A stretch of 64,000 nt of DNA from Hydractinia symbiolongicarpus (GCF_029227915.1 NC_079876.1:15252001-15316000); one strand, 5' to 3'; numbered from the stretch's first letter, positions 39,340 through 52,947 are shown. The notes: a model not told the origin generated them from the letters alone. Program-made: numbers and translations.

Positions 39340-42300
39340 ACATAGTGATGTTAACTTTTTAAATCTATGTCTAAAAAGTTATTCCATAGACGTGGTCCTC
39401 TTTTAGATATAGCAAAACTAGTTTGCTGCGTGATAATTCTTGGCTGCCTTAGATTATTTTCACAAAATCTAGTCGGAACATTGTGATTTATTTGCTCAAA
39501 ACTATTGTGGAATGTTTTTGGTGCTAACTTATTTTTAACTTTAAACATGAAGATTGAGTGCTGATAGATATTTATTTGATAAACGTTAAGTGCCTTTAAA
39601 TCTTTCATTAAATGCCTTGAGTGAGTGCCATGATCCTGGTGGTAAATTATCCTAGTTGCTTGTTTTTGTTTGCTCAGAATTGGTTTTAATTTGGTCCTGT
39701 GTGTACTTGCCCATGCAATGTTTGCATAGTTTATGTACGAGTGAATTAGTGAAAAGTATATGTTTTTTAAACACATCTGATTCAAAAATAATTTTAGCTC
39801 TACCAAGAATACCTATTTTATTTTATTTTTATCAATTCAATATGTTTATTCCAAGTAATATTTTCATCTAGGATTACTCCAAGAAACTTACTTTCTGTTT
39901 CCTTTTCAATTTCTATATTGTTTATTGCCAATTTTAGTAGTTTTAATGGAATGTGATCTCTTCTACTAAATTTGTGAAAAAAAAGAATATTTGTTTTTTT
40001 TTATATTTAAAGACAACTTGTTTGTATGGAACCACTCATTTATATCGATAAGTTCTGTATTTACAGAATCGATCAAATCCTTTATGTTGCTATGAGAGTA
40101 ATAACTATGAGTCATCTGCAAACATTATTGGATCGAGCAATTTTGTAGCTCGTTTCAAATCGTTTTAAAATTAAAAATAAAAGTGGGCCTAATATCGAGC
40201 CTTGAGGTACTCAACAAAGTATGTGTTCATAGTCAGTTTAACCTCTTTCATAGCTTATAAACTGTTTTCTTTGAGAGAGATAACTACGAAACCAATTGAG
40301 TGATATATTTCTGATACCATAAGATTCGAGTTTTTTTAATAGAATTTCGTGATCTACTGTATCAAAGGCTTTTGATAATTCTATGAATACACCTATGGTA
40401 TATTTATTTTCATTAAACGACTGGAGTATTTGGTCAACAAGTTGGACAATTGCATGTTCAGTAGCATGTGCATGTTGAAATCCAAACTGTTTTTCATATA
40501 AAATGTTATGCTCTAAAAGAAATTTATATAATCTATTGTACATGATACGTTTAAGTAATTTTGAGAAACAGGGCAGTATGGATATTGGTCTAAAGTTTTG
40601 AGTCTCCAGTTTTAAAAATTGGAGATATACTGTTAGTTGCTGGGGAAAAATACCTTCTTTTAGAGATATCGAAAAAATGTGTTTTAGTGGTCCAAATAGT
40701 TGATCTTGACAGTTCTTAACTACATTTGAACTGATATCGTCATACTCTGGACTTTTGTTAGTTTTAGGAGAGAGGAAAGCATCAGTTATTTCTTTATCAG
40801 TCAATGTTTCTTGCTTCATGTTTTCTTGATTTCTGGTTATATACGCTGAGTGTTTGGAATTGCTGATGCAAGTTTAGGTCCGACATTAACGAAGAATTTA
40901 TTAAAAATTTCAGCTATTGTTATAGCGTCTGTTATTTCTTCACCATTTGAAATCAGTCTCTTTGGGAATGAACTTACTGTCTTTTTATTCCCAATAACTT
41001 CTTTTATAATTTGCCATGTTTTTTTAATGTCAAGCTGATACTGTTTTAGTCAATCTGCATAGTGTTGTTTCTTTGATTTTAGTTTAATAGATTCAAATAA
41101 GGTTTTATATGCTTTATAATTATTCTCGTTCAACATAGTTCTCTTTTTAAGGAATTTATCGTATAATTTTTGTTTCCGCTTTGACGACTTTATGAGCCCT
41201 CTTGTCATCCACGGACTTAGTGAAGATTTAGATTTTGCTTTAAAATCTTTTATTGGAAATGTTTTATCATATAATGAGAGAAATAATTTAAGAAATTTGT
41301 TGTAGGCTGTGTTTGCATCACTTATGTTTTTGATATATGACCAATCTACGTTACTTAATTTTTCTTTTATATTTTATTTGCGAGTCTGGATTTACGGTTT
41401 ACTTGGTGAGATCGCGTGATAGCACTCCTTCGTGTTACTCTAGTTGGCTTGTTAACCAGAGGAAAAAAAACTTCTTTCGAAAATAAAATAAATAAATTAT
41501 TTAACTTTTACATTTGTTTCGTGATCTAAGAAGTTTAGGTTCAAGTCACCTATACTATAGGTTGGTTTATTATTCAGAACAGCAGGTCTGAGTAAATCTT
41601 TCAAGTGGTTATGAAATGGTTTATAATCGCCAGCAGCTTTCCTGCATACAGCATTAATAATTATCTCTAATTTGATGTTTTGAGGAGTAATTTGGCAAAC
41701 TGTAAAGAGAATTTGTTCAATTATCTTCACGACACCATGTCTCCGTTAAAAATATTACTTTAAATTTGTAAACGTTTGGTCCCATTATTATTTACAAGAT
41801 TTTACAAAATTCATGTTCTAAATTTGACAGAAAGTTTTTAAATTTTTCAAAGTTCTTTTTTAAACTCCTTATATTTAAATGTAAAATAGAAAAAGAAGTT
41901 TCATGATGTAGATTTTGTTTTGCTTCATCTACGGTGAAGTACTTTGTATTTGATAAAAAGTTTTGTTTAGATTTACGTCAGGGTCTGTTGAATTAGGATA
42001 CTTTGCGAATTAAAAGTTTCGAAAACTAATTTTTCAAAAATGTCTTCTATGGTTTCACCCATCTTGTGAAAAAGCAAATCTATTGTCTTATTGCGTAATG
42101 GAAACTTATTTATGTTTTTGGTTGGAAATCCCTGGAAAATACTTTGTCATATTTTAAAATTGCATATTTACCAAGTTCCCTAAGACTCTGAACTTCAATC
42201 CGTTTTTCCTTTCTAATAAGCCTTGTTGCCGCAGAGAAATCTTTGAGTTTCTTTGCATTCATCAATATTGCTTCCTTGCCTTCCCAGTTTAATAATTTAG

Positions 42301-42610
42301 CCACTATAGTTATCGGACCATCTATTTCCGTCATCGGTCGTACTCTGTGTACTCGTTCAATAATTATATTTTCCAGATTCAACTTCTATTTCAAAAGATT
42401 TTTCACCTTCTGTTTGCAATCTTCACAACTTTCTTTCTCGTGTTCTGCCAAACCATCAATTTGGAGATTATTTCTTCGCGATCTATCCTCCATTTCACGA
42501 AGTTATTTCTTCAAATCCTTCAGCTTTTCATCCCCAGTTTTTATGTGGGTTTTAGAAATTTCTAATTTGCTATCCACAATGTTTTGGTGAACTTGAAGAC
42601 TATCTACTAA
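39340..42610 (-). pseudogene. Degenerate non-LTR retrotransposon (ORF1, endonuclease, reverse transcriptase)
   Basis: Read on the minus strand. ORF1 remains at about 42600-42090: a coiled-coil start, RRNNLQIDGLAEHEKES, then an L1-ORF1-like RRM (NIIIERVHRVRP and RLIRKEKRIEV). Next comes an endonuclease piece with SIGDLNLNFLDHETN near 41580-41497, a linker, and a reverse transcriptase at 40819-40238 (NFRPISILPCFSKLLKRI, QFGFQHAHATEHAI, SKAFDTVDHEILLKKL). A frame change then gives QGSILGPLLFL and the catalytic FADD at about 40112, followed by an in-frame TAG. The C-terminal region is at 39806-39351. Frameshifts and stops show it is inactive. The architecture fits the CR1/Jockey-like groups; the exact clade cannot be fixed by eye. 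Confidence 0.82.
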
Positions 42611-42729
42611 GACTAAATATTTTATACACAGTATTTTATGTATATACTTTAAAAGCGTCAATTAAGCCAACTGCAGCAAAATGGGAATATAAAAAAAAAA
42701 CGTTTTTCTAATTTATTTTGTGAAACTAC

Positions 42730-43060
42730 ACTAGCAAAAAAATTTGTCGTTGAAAAGTGAAGCTAAGGTGGAAAGGGGGCCATTTTCAGGCGCGTGGAAT
42801 GTAGCAAAAACATGTTGCACGAAGCAAACATTTTGCTCTACAACTTCAGGGACAAAATAGATCTGAATCTTTTTTGTGCCAGTGCTCCACGGACAAAATT
42901 TGATGAATATTTTGTTGCATTGCAAATGTTGCTCGTGTTCCCACCTTCTGCAACATGTCCCGGGACAAAAATTATTGTTGCACCACATTTGTGCATATCA
43001 TGCAACAAATATGCTGCAAAATCATTTGAGACATAGTGTCATTGACCAATGAAAATGTGA
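42730..43060. repeat. TGTTGCA-rich repetitive block
   Basis: Words TGTTGCA and TGCAACA and the phrase GGGACAAAA recur in both orientations over about 300 bp. This suggests a short dispersed element. No terminal repeats or target duplication could be fixed. Confidence 0.4.
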
Positions 43061-43297
43061 AGGGAGAAGATAGGAGAGAAAGCCAAAATGTCGGGCAAGA
43101 AGAAAAAGCTATCTGATGGTATGGTATCTGATGGTATAAGATTTTTTTTAAAGACAATTATAAATTTTGACCTAACAATTGTAAAATTTTTTAGACAAAA
43201 CAATTTATTTTGGTGTATATGCACGTTAGGACGATGGCTTTAAATGCGCTAGGACCCCCTTCGCAGGACCCTTGTTAATAGCAGTATCAACAGGAAC

Positions 43298-43345
43298 TGA
43301 AGAGGCTATCCTGGGTAAATAATTTCAATAATAAAATAATAATAG
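43298..43345 (+). repeat. SINE 3' end fragment
   Basis: GAGGCTATCCTGGGTAAATA followed by an ATA-rich tail is the same 3' end as the SINE at 15875-16195. The body and promoter boxes are not recognisable upstream, so this is a truncated or diverged copy. Confidence 0.55.
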
Positions 43346-43839
43346 GCATCTAATCACAAAACCCTCTGAGAATTCTGTGGCTTGGAAGCTAGATATAGCT
43401 AGCTAAAAGTACTTTCACTTTTAACTATAATATGAAATAAAGATATAGCTAAAAATCATAATCAAAAAAGTGTATAGCTAGCTACCTTGGTTTGCACAAC
43501 CTTTGTAGCTACAAAAGTACGTCTTGGACCTTTGCTAGCTAGCTAGCTATAGATGGCTGAAAACTTTTAAATAAATATTTATGTAAAATTTGTATGTAGT
43601 AAATTTGTAAAAAAGCGGAGACAACACTGCAATCATGTTTTCTCGAAGCAAAAACTCAAAACACTTGAACTAACTTGTTTCTGATTAAATTAAAAATAAA
43701 ACTCTATCCATGATTTTGATCCAAGATTGTTTTGCATAAATTATAGCAATACGGTGTTCTCGGCGGTCCGCATGCAATTCAAATGACCAAATTTTAAATA
43801 AATTAAAAATCAGGACGAATCGTGCTGATTTTAACCAAC

Positions 43840-44330
43840 CTGACCCAGGGTCATTTCTTAGCGCCGTCTCGGATATCAAAAAAGCGAGAAATTGCCCTGG
43901 TAACGAGGTTGCCCAGGAGGGGCAACTTGTCAACCTCGTGTCCCCAGGGCATCTTGTATCTCTTCTGACCCCGGGACGGCGATACGAACATCGCCGTCTG
44001 CGTGTCAATAGATACAAAATACCCCTGGGGATGAGGTTGATCCTACATTCTCATCATCTATTTTTTACTTATTCTACCCGACAGATAACGTCATCGTGTG
44101 TTATCTAAACCCATAGCCCCGAGATGGCGCGCACTGTTTGGGGATGTCTGTCTCTGCGTAGCTCGAACTAACCATCCTAGAAACAATAGACAGGTATATC
44201 CTTCGATATTTGTGAGGCTAGCCGTTTAAAATATGCACATCTAATCTCTCACCAACCTCGTTCCCAGGGCATTTTACTTCGCAATAACCGCCCAGGGGCC
44301 ATATGACCCTGGGGATGAGGTTATAATAGC
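43840..44330. repeat. Cluster of CCTGGGGACGAGGTTG-type repeat ends
   Basis: Copies lie at 43896-43911, 43931-43948 (reverse), 44024-44039, 44253-44268 (reverse) and 44308-44322. The block at 43850-43911 (AGGGTCATTTCTT, then GCCGTC and CCTGGTAACGAGGTTG) is repeated in diverged form at about 52067-52130. The head-to-head spacing suggests several short elements with these words as termini. Confidence 0.6.
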
Positions 44331-47300
44331 ACCTAAATATACCGAAAGAGTCCGGTCAGTATTATACACATTGTAGATTTTAGGGTCCTGAGTCCCAGGC
44401 CAGTGTCCAAGATGCATTCCAAACAACTCCCTTAAAAAAAGTTCTCACCCGTGCTAGTTTTTAACTAAGTTGGAGGTAAAGTGTAGTGATGTGTTGTCAT
44501 TTTTCTTCAAAAAAAACATCTCATTATGTTAAAGATTTTCCTTTGCATGTAATTCTTCTTGCTTATCATCAAAACAAAGCAAATAAAATATAAAAATCAA
44601 AATAATAAATTCATATTGTGGATGAGTGCTTTACGGCTGAGTGACGCTTGAAAAGGTCTTGTGATCAAGGGATCACAAAATGACGAGACGAAAGAGCGAG
44701 ACACAGTGGAAAAGTACATGTCGCTGGCTTCTAAAAAAGTGAAGTGCTGTCGTAAAAGAAATGAAGTAAGTCATTAGTCCTCCAGCGTAAATATTTTTGA
44801 AGTGGACTGAAACGAGACACCAATGACATAACTACTAGAATAACTACTGGGTGAAAATTTGCTGTCAACAATCATTTACAAACATCTTATACTCAAAGTT
44901 TAGTTTAAAATAGAAAGTCTGACATCTTGTAAAAAATCCTGCGATTTATAAGAACGAGCAATATAGAAACTTAGCTAAATATAAGCCAAACTTATTTTTC
45001 ATATTTTACCAGCTAAAATAACTTATATGCACAAAGACATGTTTTTTAAAGTTATACTGCCAAAGTTTTGTTTAGAAAAAAAGATGGCAATATAATGTTC
45101 AAAAGGATAAATTTTTTTTACAAAAAAGGATATTTTTTGAAAAGTCTTTTAAACAAAAACATGTGCATGAAACTTTTGTTGACAAAAATAGAAAAAAATG
45201 GTAAAGGGATCCCGAGGTACCTTTACAAGTTGGACTCATCTGAAAGATTTGTATGAGAAATAATAAATGATATATTTACTTTTTGTTAAAACTTCATGTA
45301 ACTTCAGATATAGCTTTTTAAGTATTTATTTTTTTTGTCGCTCGCCTGCCATCTTGGTTATCTTCGACCTTCTTCTTCGTTAAAAAATTTTCATTCTACT
45401 TCCAGTCTTTTTTAGTGTTAAGTATCATTCCAGTAGCGCTTTAATTATTAGCCAAAACATATACCTTCGCACCGCAAAGTGAAACGAAAGCTCTCTACGA
45501 ACAATTATTTTTTTTAAAAAAATTAAAATAATTCTGCATAAAGTTCTTTACGAACAATTATTTTTTTTAAAAAAAATAGAAATAATTCTGCACATAGCTG
45601 ATCAATCAAACAAAAATTAAAATGTGCATGATTTTTATTTCAAAGGACTTTATTTGAGACGCAAGTTGTGCATGATTTTTATTTCAAAGGACTTTTATTT
45701 GAGAAGGTTGTGAAAGTTACTGATCATTCAACATGTCACACATTTGTGCAGTCCTGGTCTATTGAGGTGCGTGATCACGCCCCGCACCTCCGCACGCTCC
45801 TGCAACAATAGAGCAGCGTTTTCAATCACGCACCAAAAACACTTTAGTCACTTCAATAATGCGCACCTGAAATGTCTTTTGTATAAAGTAATTATTTACT
45901 ATACTAATAATCAAAGAAAAGTTTGGAATTTGAATGAAAATCATGCAAGTTTAAAAATTGAATACGTTGCATTGCATAATAACACCTGTTACTGGATTTT
46001 TTGTTTCAAGATGAATTCATTAGGTTAGAGCATCATTAGGTTGTATATCGCAGAAGTCGCCAGTGGCATGCTTCGAAAATGCTTGTCACTGGCACAGCTT
46101 AACATGAAGCAAAACTGTACAGGAGACTCAATTTGTTAGAGTCTTCGCAGAACATCTCTTCTCACAAATCCAAGGGCAGGGCTGACTTTTTGCCTGCTGT
46201 GTCGTGTGGGAGACAGAACTACTGGACTTCTTTTTAATACGATATACAGTTTTTTCGATTATTATTACTAAGCATATTTGATTTCTCTTTCTCCTTTTTT
46301 CTTTGGTATTACATCACAAGAACATTTGTCTGAAAGCTGTATTAAGGTACAGGACACCTAACCTCTCCCATGTTCTGGTTATATTTAACTTGCATGGGTG
46401 CGCACTCTTCTCACAGTATTCTCTGTGACGATGAAGGTTGGACTGACTTGTGGCATGGTTCCAAATGGTCTTCCGTCTTTTGTTTGAGTCTCAGTGTAAT
46501 GCACCAGCCGAGCATAAGAGTGTCAGCATGAAGGAATGGGGCCGACATTAATGTTTTATGTTGTATGTTTTTAAAGGTCTTATCATGGAGGTACAGAGCA
46601 GCGTTGATGTTAGACAGGATACCTGTCTCTCTTTTCTGCTTTCGCGCTTTGATGTCTGTCCTGCTTTTGTAACCCTGCTTATTTCAGCGCACTATCGCAA
46701 AAGGGGAAAATGATGAGTTTAATTTACTAGACTACGTTGATGTTTGCGCTACATATTGGAAGAATATAAAAACTTTAATTAGACAGTAAATTCTGCCTCT
46801 CTCTGTATGGTGGTATAAATTAAAGTAGTATTCTTTTCTATTGATTTTTTAATATTTTTTAATAAAAAATATATCCATCTACTGAGTAACTTGGCAACCT
46901 CGTCCCCAAGGATTGTTGAGAACAAGGTTGGCAAAACTCACTTGAGCATCATACCCCGCCTAGGTCGACAGGTTATAGATCAGTAATTTTTACAACCTGT
47001 TTGTTGAAATAAATTCTTTTAAATTTGAAATGCTAATATCTTATTTTTTTGTTTTATTGCTTAGACGGCTAGAATATCATGTTGAATTATTTTTTTTAAA
47101 CAAAAACAAATCATTCGTACAGAGATCGATGTGGAAAGTACATTGGATTTTTTTAACTTTGTTGCCACAGTATATTAATTGTTTTTGGCTATGAAAGTCA
47201 TTAATAATAACGAGTGAAAGTCATTAATTTGTGAGCGCTACTGAAATACTACGTAATAAGTGACGTGCCACTAAAAAGGACTGGAGCTAGTTTGAATTTT

Positions 47301-48229
47301 TAACGAACAAGAAGATCGAAGCGGCCATTAAGGCGGCAAGAAAAACAAATATTTAAAAAACAATATCTGGGGTTTCATGAACTTTTAACAAAAAGTGAAT
47401 ATGTCATTGGGAATAACTTATGAAAATCTTTCAGGTAAGTCCAACTTGTAAAAGTATCTCGAGATCCCTTTAAGTAAGATATTTTTTAAGACAGACCAAG
47501 TTTTAAAATATTAAAAAAACATGCACCGAAACATTTTTTAGTTTTTGCTCGGTTTATTTTAATCTTTTGCATAGTTTACATATCATTAAATTATATAAAA
47601 TAAATTCGTTTATTATATATAATTACACTATTATCTAAAGTCCTTATATTTAAATTTAACAATTAAAGTTCCTTTCGTTATACGAAGTTAGTTTATTTTA
47701 ATTGGACTTTTTATCTAAGGTCTTTATATTGAAAAATTCTGTGTCATTATCGAAGTTTGTTTAACAAATATTATTCGCGCTTACACGTGTTCTTTAAAAA
47801 AAACTTTCAAAATAAACTCAAATTTTATGAAGCTTAATTTGTATTTGCTTACAAGGAGTCATTTTTTTTTAAAAAAGAAACCCAGAGTAAATCAAAAATA
47901 GTTCTTTAATGATTTTTACATTTCATCAGTGCTAACAAACTGGAACTAATTTTTTTACTTCCATCCTTTTCTTTCTTCTTTTTCTTTCATATTTTGCTGT
48001 GCCAGTTGAAAATAGTTAATTATTAATAACCTGAGCACTTTTTCTGCACAATTAGGGAACCAAAGTAAATATTCCCCCATAGAGGAATTAATAAATCACC
48101 AATACTCTGCCAAAACAGCATGTTTATTTTTTTAGAATCAAACAATAAGTCAAACAAAAATTTTTATCGTCAGAGAATGCCTCGTCTTCAGATGTATAGA
48201 ATGAGAGAGTCTGCGATCGGAGAGTAACA
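44331..48229. other. Long spacer without recognisable gene
   Basis: No protein family is recognisable on either strand. Two small local duplications are visible: ACGAACAATTATTTTTTTTA repeated at about 45499 and 45553, and GTGCATGATTTTTATTTCAA repeated at about 45622 and 45668. A repeat end of the CCTGGGGACGAGG type lies at 46895-46911. DNA near 47640-47760 resembles interior sequence of the Harbinger-like MITE (around 31190-31260). Confidence 0.5.
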
Positions 48230-48249
48230 ATGTTAAAACACTGAAAGCC

Positions 48250-50100
48250 CTTTTAATGCTGCTGTTAGATCCAGATATGCATGTTAAAAGCTTGACAATG
48301 CAATATAAGTTCGGAAATTTTTTCCATCATACAGCATGGTTTTTTGCCACATTTTCTTTGGTTCATCTAAAAACTGACTGTAGTTATGTTTTGCAAAAGA
48401 TCTAAAAGATCGCCATTCACTTAAAGCTTTACATGCGTTGATTCTCGTAATAGAAGCTTCAATAGGGGTTTTGAAATGTTCTATCAATTTTTCAAGGCAC
48501 CCTTTCCCATAATCTGCGTCATGGTCATCTCAATATTGTGGATCATACCACTTCATCGCTTAGTAAATTTCAGATTCGCTTTTCGTGAATCTCCGTTCAA
48601 GATTATCAGACAAAGCTAGTGCCATTTCCCTTTTAACTCTTGCAGTGATTGAATGTATTTGCATCTTTATTAAAGGACCGTCTCAAAATTTCAATTTTTC
48701 AAGGCACCCTTTCCCATAATCTGTGTCATGGTCATCTCAATATTGTGGATCATACCACTTCATCGCTTAGTAAATTTCAGATTCGCTTTTCGTGAATCTC
48801 CGTTCAAGATTATCAGACAAAGCTAGTGCCATTTCCCTTTTAACTCTTGCAGTGATTGAATGTATTTGCATCTTTATTAAAGGACCGTCTCAAAATTTCA
48901 ATTTTTCAAGGCACCCTTTCCCATAATCTGTGTCATGGTCATCTCAATATTGTGGATCATACCACTTCATCGCTTAGTAAATTTCAGATTCGCTTTTCGT
49001 GAATCTCCGTTCAAGATTATCAGACAAAGCTAGTGCCATTTCCCTTTTAACTCTTGCAACGTTTTCGCCCGAAGCGTCAGAAGGTTTCATTCCATTGTTT
49101 AAAACTGCAACATTCCTGATTGCAAACTGTTTTGATTCTTCCGTGACCTTTTAAAAAATAGCCAGTAATTTTAAATGCACTCATGTAACTATCCAATAGT
49201 TCGTCGTCAGTTTCAACCAAGTCCGCTATATTTTTTAATTCGTCGCATGTCCGCTCAATGGTTGCTGCCATTTCATAAGGCATTACGTCGTTTTCTCCAA
49301 AAATTAAGGAGGCTGGTCCAGCAGAGTCAAGTATATCGAGATAAGACGCAAGCTTGCAGAAATATTCGTAGTTTTTAAACTTAGCTAGGAGCCCTGAAAT
49401 TTTCGCTTTGGTCTCATTACGGCCAGGTTCTAATAAAGCGTTTTCGTAGGCTATTCTAAAACCAGGCCACATCTCTAAAAGGACTTTGAAGCCTCGTCGT
49501 CTGTGATTGATGAATCGAGTCCCATGTATTTCAGGCAGCTTCTTATGAGCTGTAATGCCTAGAGATTTGCAAGCCTCGCGTACAGTGTTACTCAATTTCC
49601 CAGAGTTTTTTTTGCAAAAAATATATTGCGATGTAAGTGTCTTCGCAAATTTTCATGGTAGAATCATTCACAGCTGCTTTGAAGGCCAATTCAACGCGAT
49701 GGTTACTACAATGAATCGGCAGCAGCCAGTCACGATTTGATGCTGTGTCAGAATGCCGTTATGCCGTCCCGTATTGAAACTCGCGCCATGTGACGTAGCA
49801 GACACAAGCCTGACATGATATTCTTCATCCTTCATCTTCAACTTTCCTTCAGCCTCGTGAAAAACTGTCTATTCCAAGCTTTACGCTCTCGGCGTCAACT
49901 CCACCAAACTCGCTCATTTCCATCAATGAAGCAAAGATGTAACAAGGCAAGCCATTTCTCTCTGCTCGGACCATGACAAGCTCCTTATCAGACCCAGTTT
50001 TCCTTGCCTGTGACCCATCTGTCAAAGGTGACACATCTTTGAATAACTTCTGCAAGGACGTGAATATACTCTCTGCATGCTTTTGTTTTGTCCTTTCCAT
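48250..50100 (-). pseudogene. hAT-type transposase pseudogene (ZNF862/KIAA1586-like)
   Basis: Minus-strand pieces line up as one hAT-derived protein. 50100-49849 contains LKLFKDVSPLTDGS-like sequence and FGGVDAESVKLGI. A shifted frame gives DWLLPIHCSNHRVELAFKAA (about 49725-49660), then 49595-49077 SNTVREACKSLGI, LPEIHGTRFINHRRRGF and TIERTCDELKNIADL. The C-terminal part reads DASGENVARVKREMALALSDN and, after the triplicated block, EHFKTPIEASITRINACKALSEW. Frameshifts and stops occur between pieces. The dimerisation end of hAT proteins is not seen below about 48280. Domesticated vertebrate relatives include ZNF862 and KIAA1586, but this copy is broken. Confidence 0.72.
48484..49057. repeat. 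207-bp tandem triplication inside the hAT pseudogene
   Basis: Copies begin at 48484, 48691 and 48898 with TCAATTTTTCAAGGCACCC and are nearly identical. The third stops after TTAACTCTTGCA, where the unduplicated transposase sequence continues. Each full unit consists of transposase-derived DNA plus about 45 bp ending AAAGGACCGTCTCAAAAT, which resembles the end of the Harbinger-like MITE at 29948. Confidence 0.92.
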
Positions 50101-52156
50101 CTATCAAAATAACTCTGTTGTTACGTTACGACATTTTACAAGGACTTTGAAGTGTTTTAATGACATTGTTGTATTTAGTGCTAGTTCATATGTCGTTCGA
50201 AACATTTTCAACGCTTCAGTTATTCTTGGTTGGACAGGTCTTTTTTCTCCTACGGATTAGAAATTATAAAATTTTATTTTTGAGAGATAGCATGGAGTAT
50301 TCCTTAGCTAATATAAAAGTTAGAAAAAACCTGTCACTGGCAATTGTTCCTGTGGAGGCTAACTCCTTTCTGTTTCTATCGCCCATCGGTGATCTTTACC
50401 TAAAAGTAATTCAACGATTGTAAAGCAATGTAGTACCCAGTCTTCCATTTCTGAATTTTCAATTCCATTCTGAGTACCAGAACCGAACACTAGTATACTT
50501 TGCAAAACTTATTAAAAACACTTGAATTTCATTGGTTGCACTTTCCGTCATGATTAAAGATTGATTTTGTTGCAAAAATCGTCTAGTAGAGATTTAACTT
50601 TAGAAGATGAATTCAGCATGAACTCAGCAATGAAGAGTTTGTTTAAACGTGATAAAAAGAACATAACAGAACAAAACTTAAATGTAATCAATATTGCATT
50701 TGGAAACAAAGTTGGTACAATTGATGTAAGCTTCAACGGCCTTGCACAAAGGATTGGAAAAAATCACATTTTTATGCTTTATACATAACTTGCACCAAAC
50801 AAAATTTACCTAATTTCTATCTTGTTTTTCTATTGTTTCGTATCCAATAATAGAAGATTTGCCATAATTTCAAAAAGTTCAAGTCCATCGTTTGCCATAA
50901 CTCAACTTAATCTTACAATCACTGCTAGATACCTCGAAAGACCAGGACTTTCATGTGTATCTAAACTGCCATTAAGCAGCATATCTATTTGTTTTGTCAA
51001 AATACACATCCATTTACATTCAAACTTACGTATCGGAAAAATGTTCAAATAAACGAATGCTCAAATAAACGAAAGGTATCAGAAAGAAAAACTATTTTTC
51101 ATGGCAGACAGACAATATCTTTCTTTTTCATCTTTCTTTTTCATCATATTGCACTTTTGGTTTTTCACAAAACGGGTCCCTCGAAACTCATTTACAACTA
51201 AATGGCCGCTACGGTCAAACCAATTGACTTTTTTCAATAATTTTAAGTTTGTTGCTTTACTAAGAGATTAAAAGTCATAAAACATAGGATGTTACATTTC
51301 ATGCAGTCAGAGAAAATTGTTTTTTAATCTGTAATCGTTATTTAAAATCTGTAATCGATTGTTATTTAATCTGTAACCGATTGTTATTTAATTTGTAACC
51401 GATTAATTAAGACTAATTAGATGGTACATATAGATAAATTAAGCGTATAACTATTTGGTTAATTAAATGGTATGAACTTCTTAATCCAGTTTTTTAACCT
51501 TTTTCAACCAAATCAACAGCATGTGATTTTATTTTTTTGTTTATGTTTATTTTTTATTTATTTTTATGTGTTCTGCCTCCCTTAGCTAGAGTGTAAAAGG
51601 TCTGTTCGGTAAAAAATAGGATTAGTTATGTATACCTGTATATACCTTGTGTTGTATTTGAGCTAGCTAGATAGCTGCTAAACATGTGTTCGAGCAAACC
51701 TACATTGTGTTTTTTACTACACCCTGTGCACAAAAGCCTTTCTAGCTCTAGTCTAGTAACTACCTCCTCAACTGTACTGCAAAAAAACAGAATCTTACAT
51801 TAACAGTCTCTAAAAGTATAACAAAAAGCTATTTAATTTTGTTTGCACGTTAAGCTATACTAACAATGCCAAATATTTAATTTTTCACAAAAATAAATTC
51901 AGTCGAGCAGTGCATTAACATTCCAGCGTCCCTTTTGCACATAAACTTTAACGCCCTTATTTTTTTTCTGTTATTATTCAATTTTTTACGCATAAATTAA
52001 TTTATCTTCATAATTAACGGAAACTTGAGAAACCAATCAGATAGCAGAACTGACCAGTGTGGCCCAGGGTCATTTCTTCTCGCCGTCCGAGATTGTCAGA
52101 AAGAGAAAAATGGGCCTGGGGACGAGGTTGCTTTATATTTAATGTATATTGTAAAT
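50101..52156. other. Spacer with short repeats
   Basis: No gene is recognised. A phrase TATCGGAAAAATGTTCAAAT followed by AAACGAATGCTCAAATAAAC at about 51030-51075 also occurs at about 24790-24840. About three copies of a 26-bp unit containing TTTAATCTGTAACCGATTGT lie at 51326-51405. A CCTGGGGACGAGGTTG repeat end is at 52115-52130, 28 bp before the large transposon. Confidence 0.55.
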
Positions 52157-52158
52157 AT

Positions 52159-52191
52159 GTGACGATTCCAGGGAATTTGATAACAACCTAT
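52159..52191 (+). repeat. Left terminal inverted repeat
   Basis: Starts GTGACGATTCCAGGGAATTT. It pairs with 62530-62562, with mismatches at position 21 (G against A) and position 29 (C against G). Confidence 0.93.
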
Positions 52192-52193
52192 AA

Positions 52194-52342
52194 TTATCGA
52201 TCACTGTTTAGCGATAATTCCTGAAAAAAAGACCAGAATTATCGATAAATAAAATGGATTAGCGATGAGGTCATTAGCGATACACAATGCTGAGCTATAA
52301 TTATCGCTAATTTAATTTGCTATCTCAGCAGATTATCGATAA
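52194..52342. promoter_or_regulatory. Left subterminal motif array
   Basis: Seven copies of a word family TTAGCGATA / TTATCGATAA / TTATCGCTAA start at 52194, 52208, 52239, 52259, 52274, 52301 and 52333, in mixed orientation. They match the array just inside the right end. Placement and symmetry suggest binding sites for the element's own transposase or another element protein. Confidence 0.75.
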
Positions 52343-52947
52343 TAGTGCAATATGGCTGACGACAACAATCTTTTCTTGTCTGTCGATTAAATTGCTTCCA
52401 AACCAGTCAACATAAAATGTTGCTTGTTGTTTTTAGGAGTTGTATTTATGTCTTTTTTTTTTAAAAAAAAATTACTAATATATATATTTTGTTTAACCGC
52501 TACAAAAAATTAAGCGCTAATTTAGTTAGTCTCTTTTAATTTTCTGTGTTCCTTAAAATAGCGCAAGCCGTATGTAGCATGTGGTTCACCCTGAGCAATT
52601 CCATTTCACGGTTTGGTTTTGGACAAGTAACAGCAGAGCAGGCCATGCGTAATGATGAGTGGAAAAAGTGTTTACATTTGTACCCCAGTTCAGGTTATAT
52701 TCATTGGAATTGTAGCGAATGGTCGTTATGAATCAAGATTAATTTGAATTTAGAAGGATCTAAAGAAGTTAGAAGCTAGCTAACTATCTGAAAATGTTAA
52801 CATAAAAGGTATGTTTCAAGCAAGCCTATTCTTGCGGTCGGAATGTGACGTGACAAACAATAGTTTTGGCAGCCATTATGAAATGGTGTACGCTTTTTCA
52901 GTCTTTCTGTAGCGATTGAAGGGATAAGACGTCTTTTTAATTTTAAA
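52343..52947. other. Leader of the nuclease gene
   Basis: Region between the left motif array and the YqaJ gene start. It has no recognisable domain, and a 61-residue frame at 52546-52731 lacks family similarity. It should contain the promoter for the plus-strand nuclease gene. Confidence 0.4.

Noticed and set aside
48284-50100. Functional ZNF862/KIAA1586-like host gene
   Set aside because: The frame shifts repeatedly, stops interrupt it, and an internal triplication lies in the coding region.
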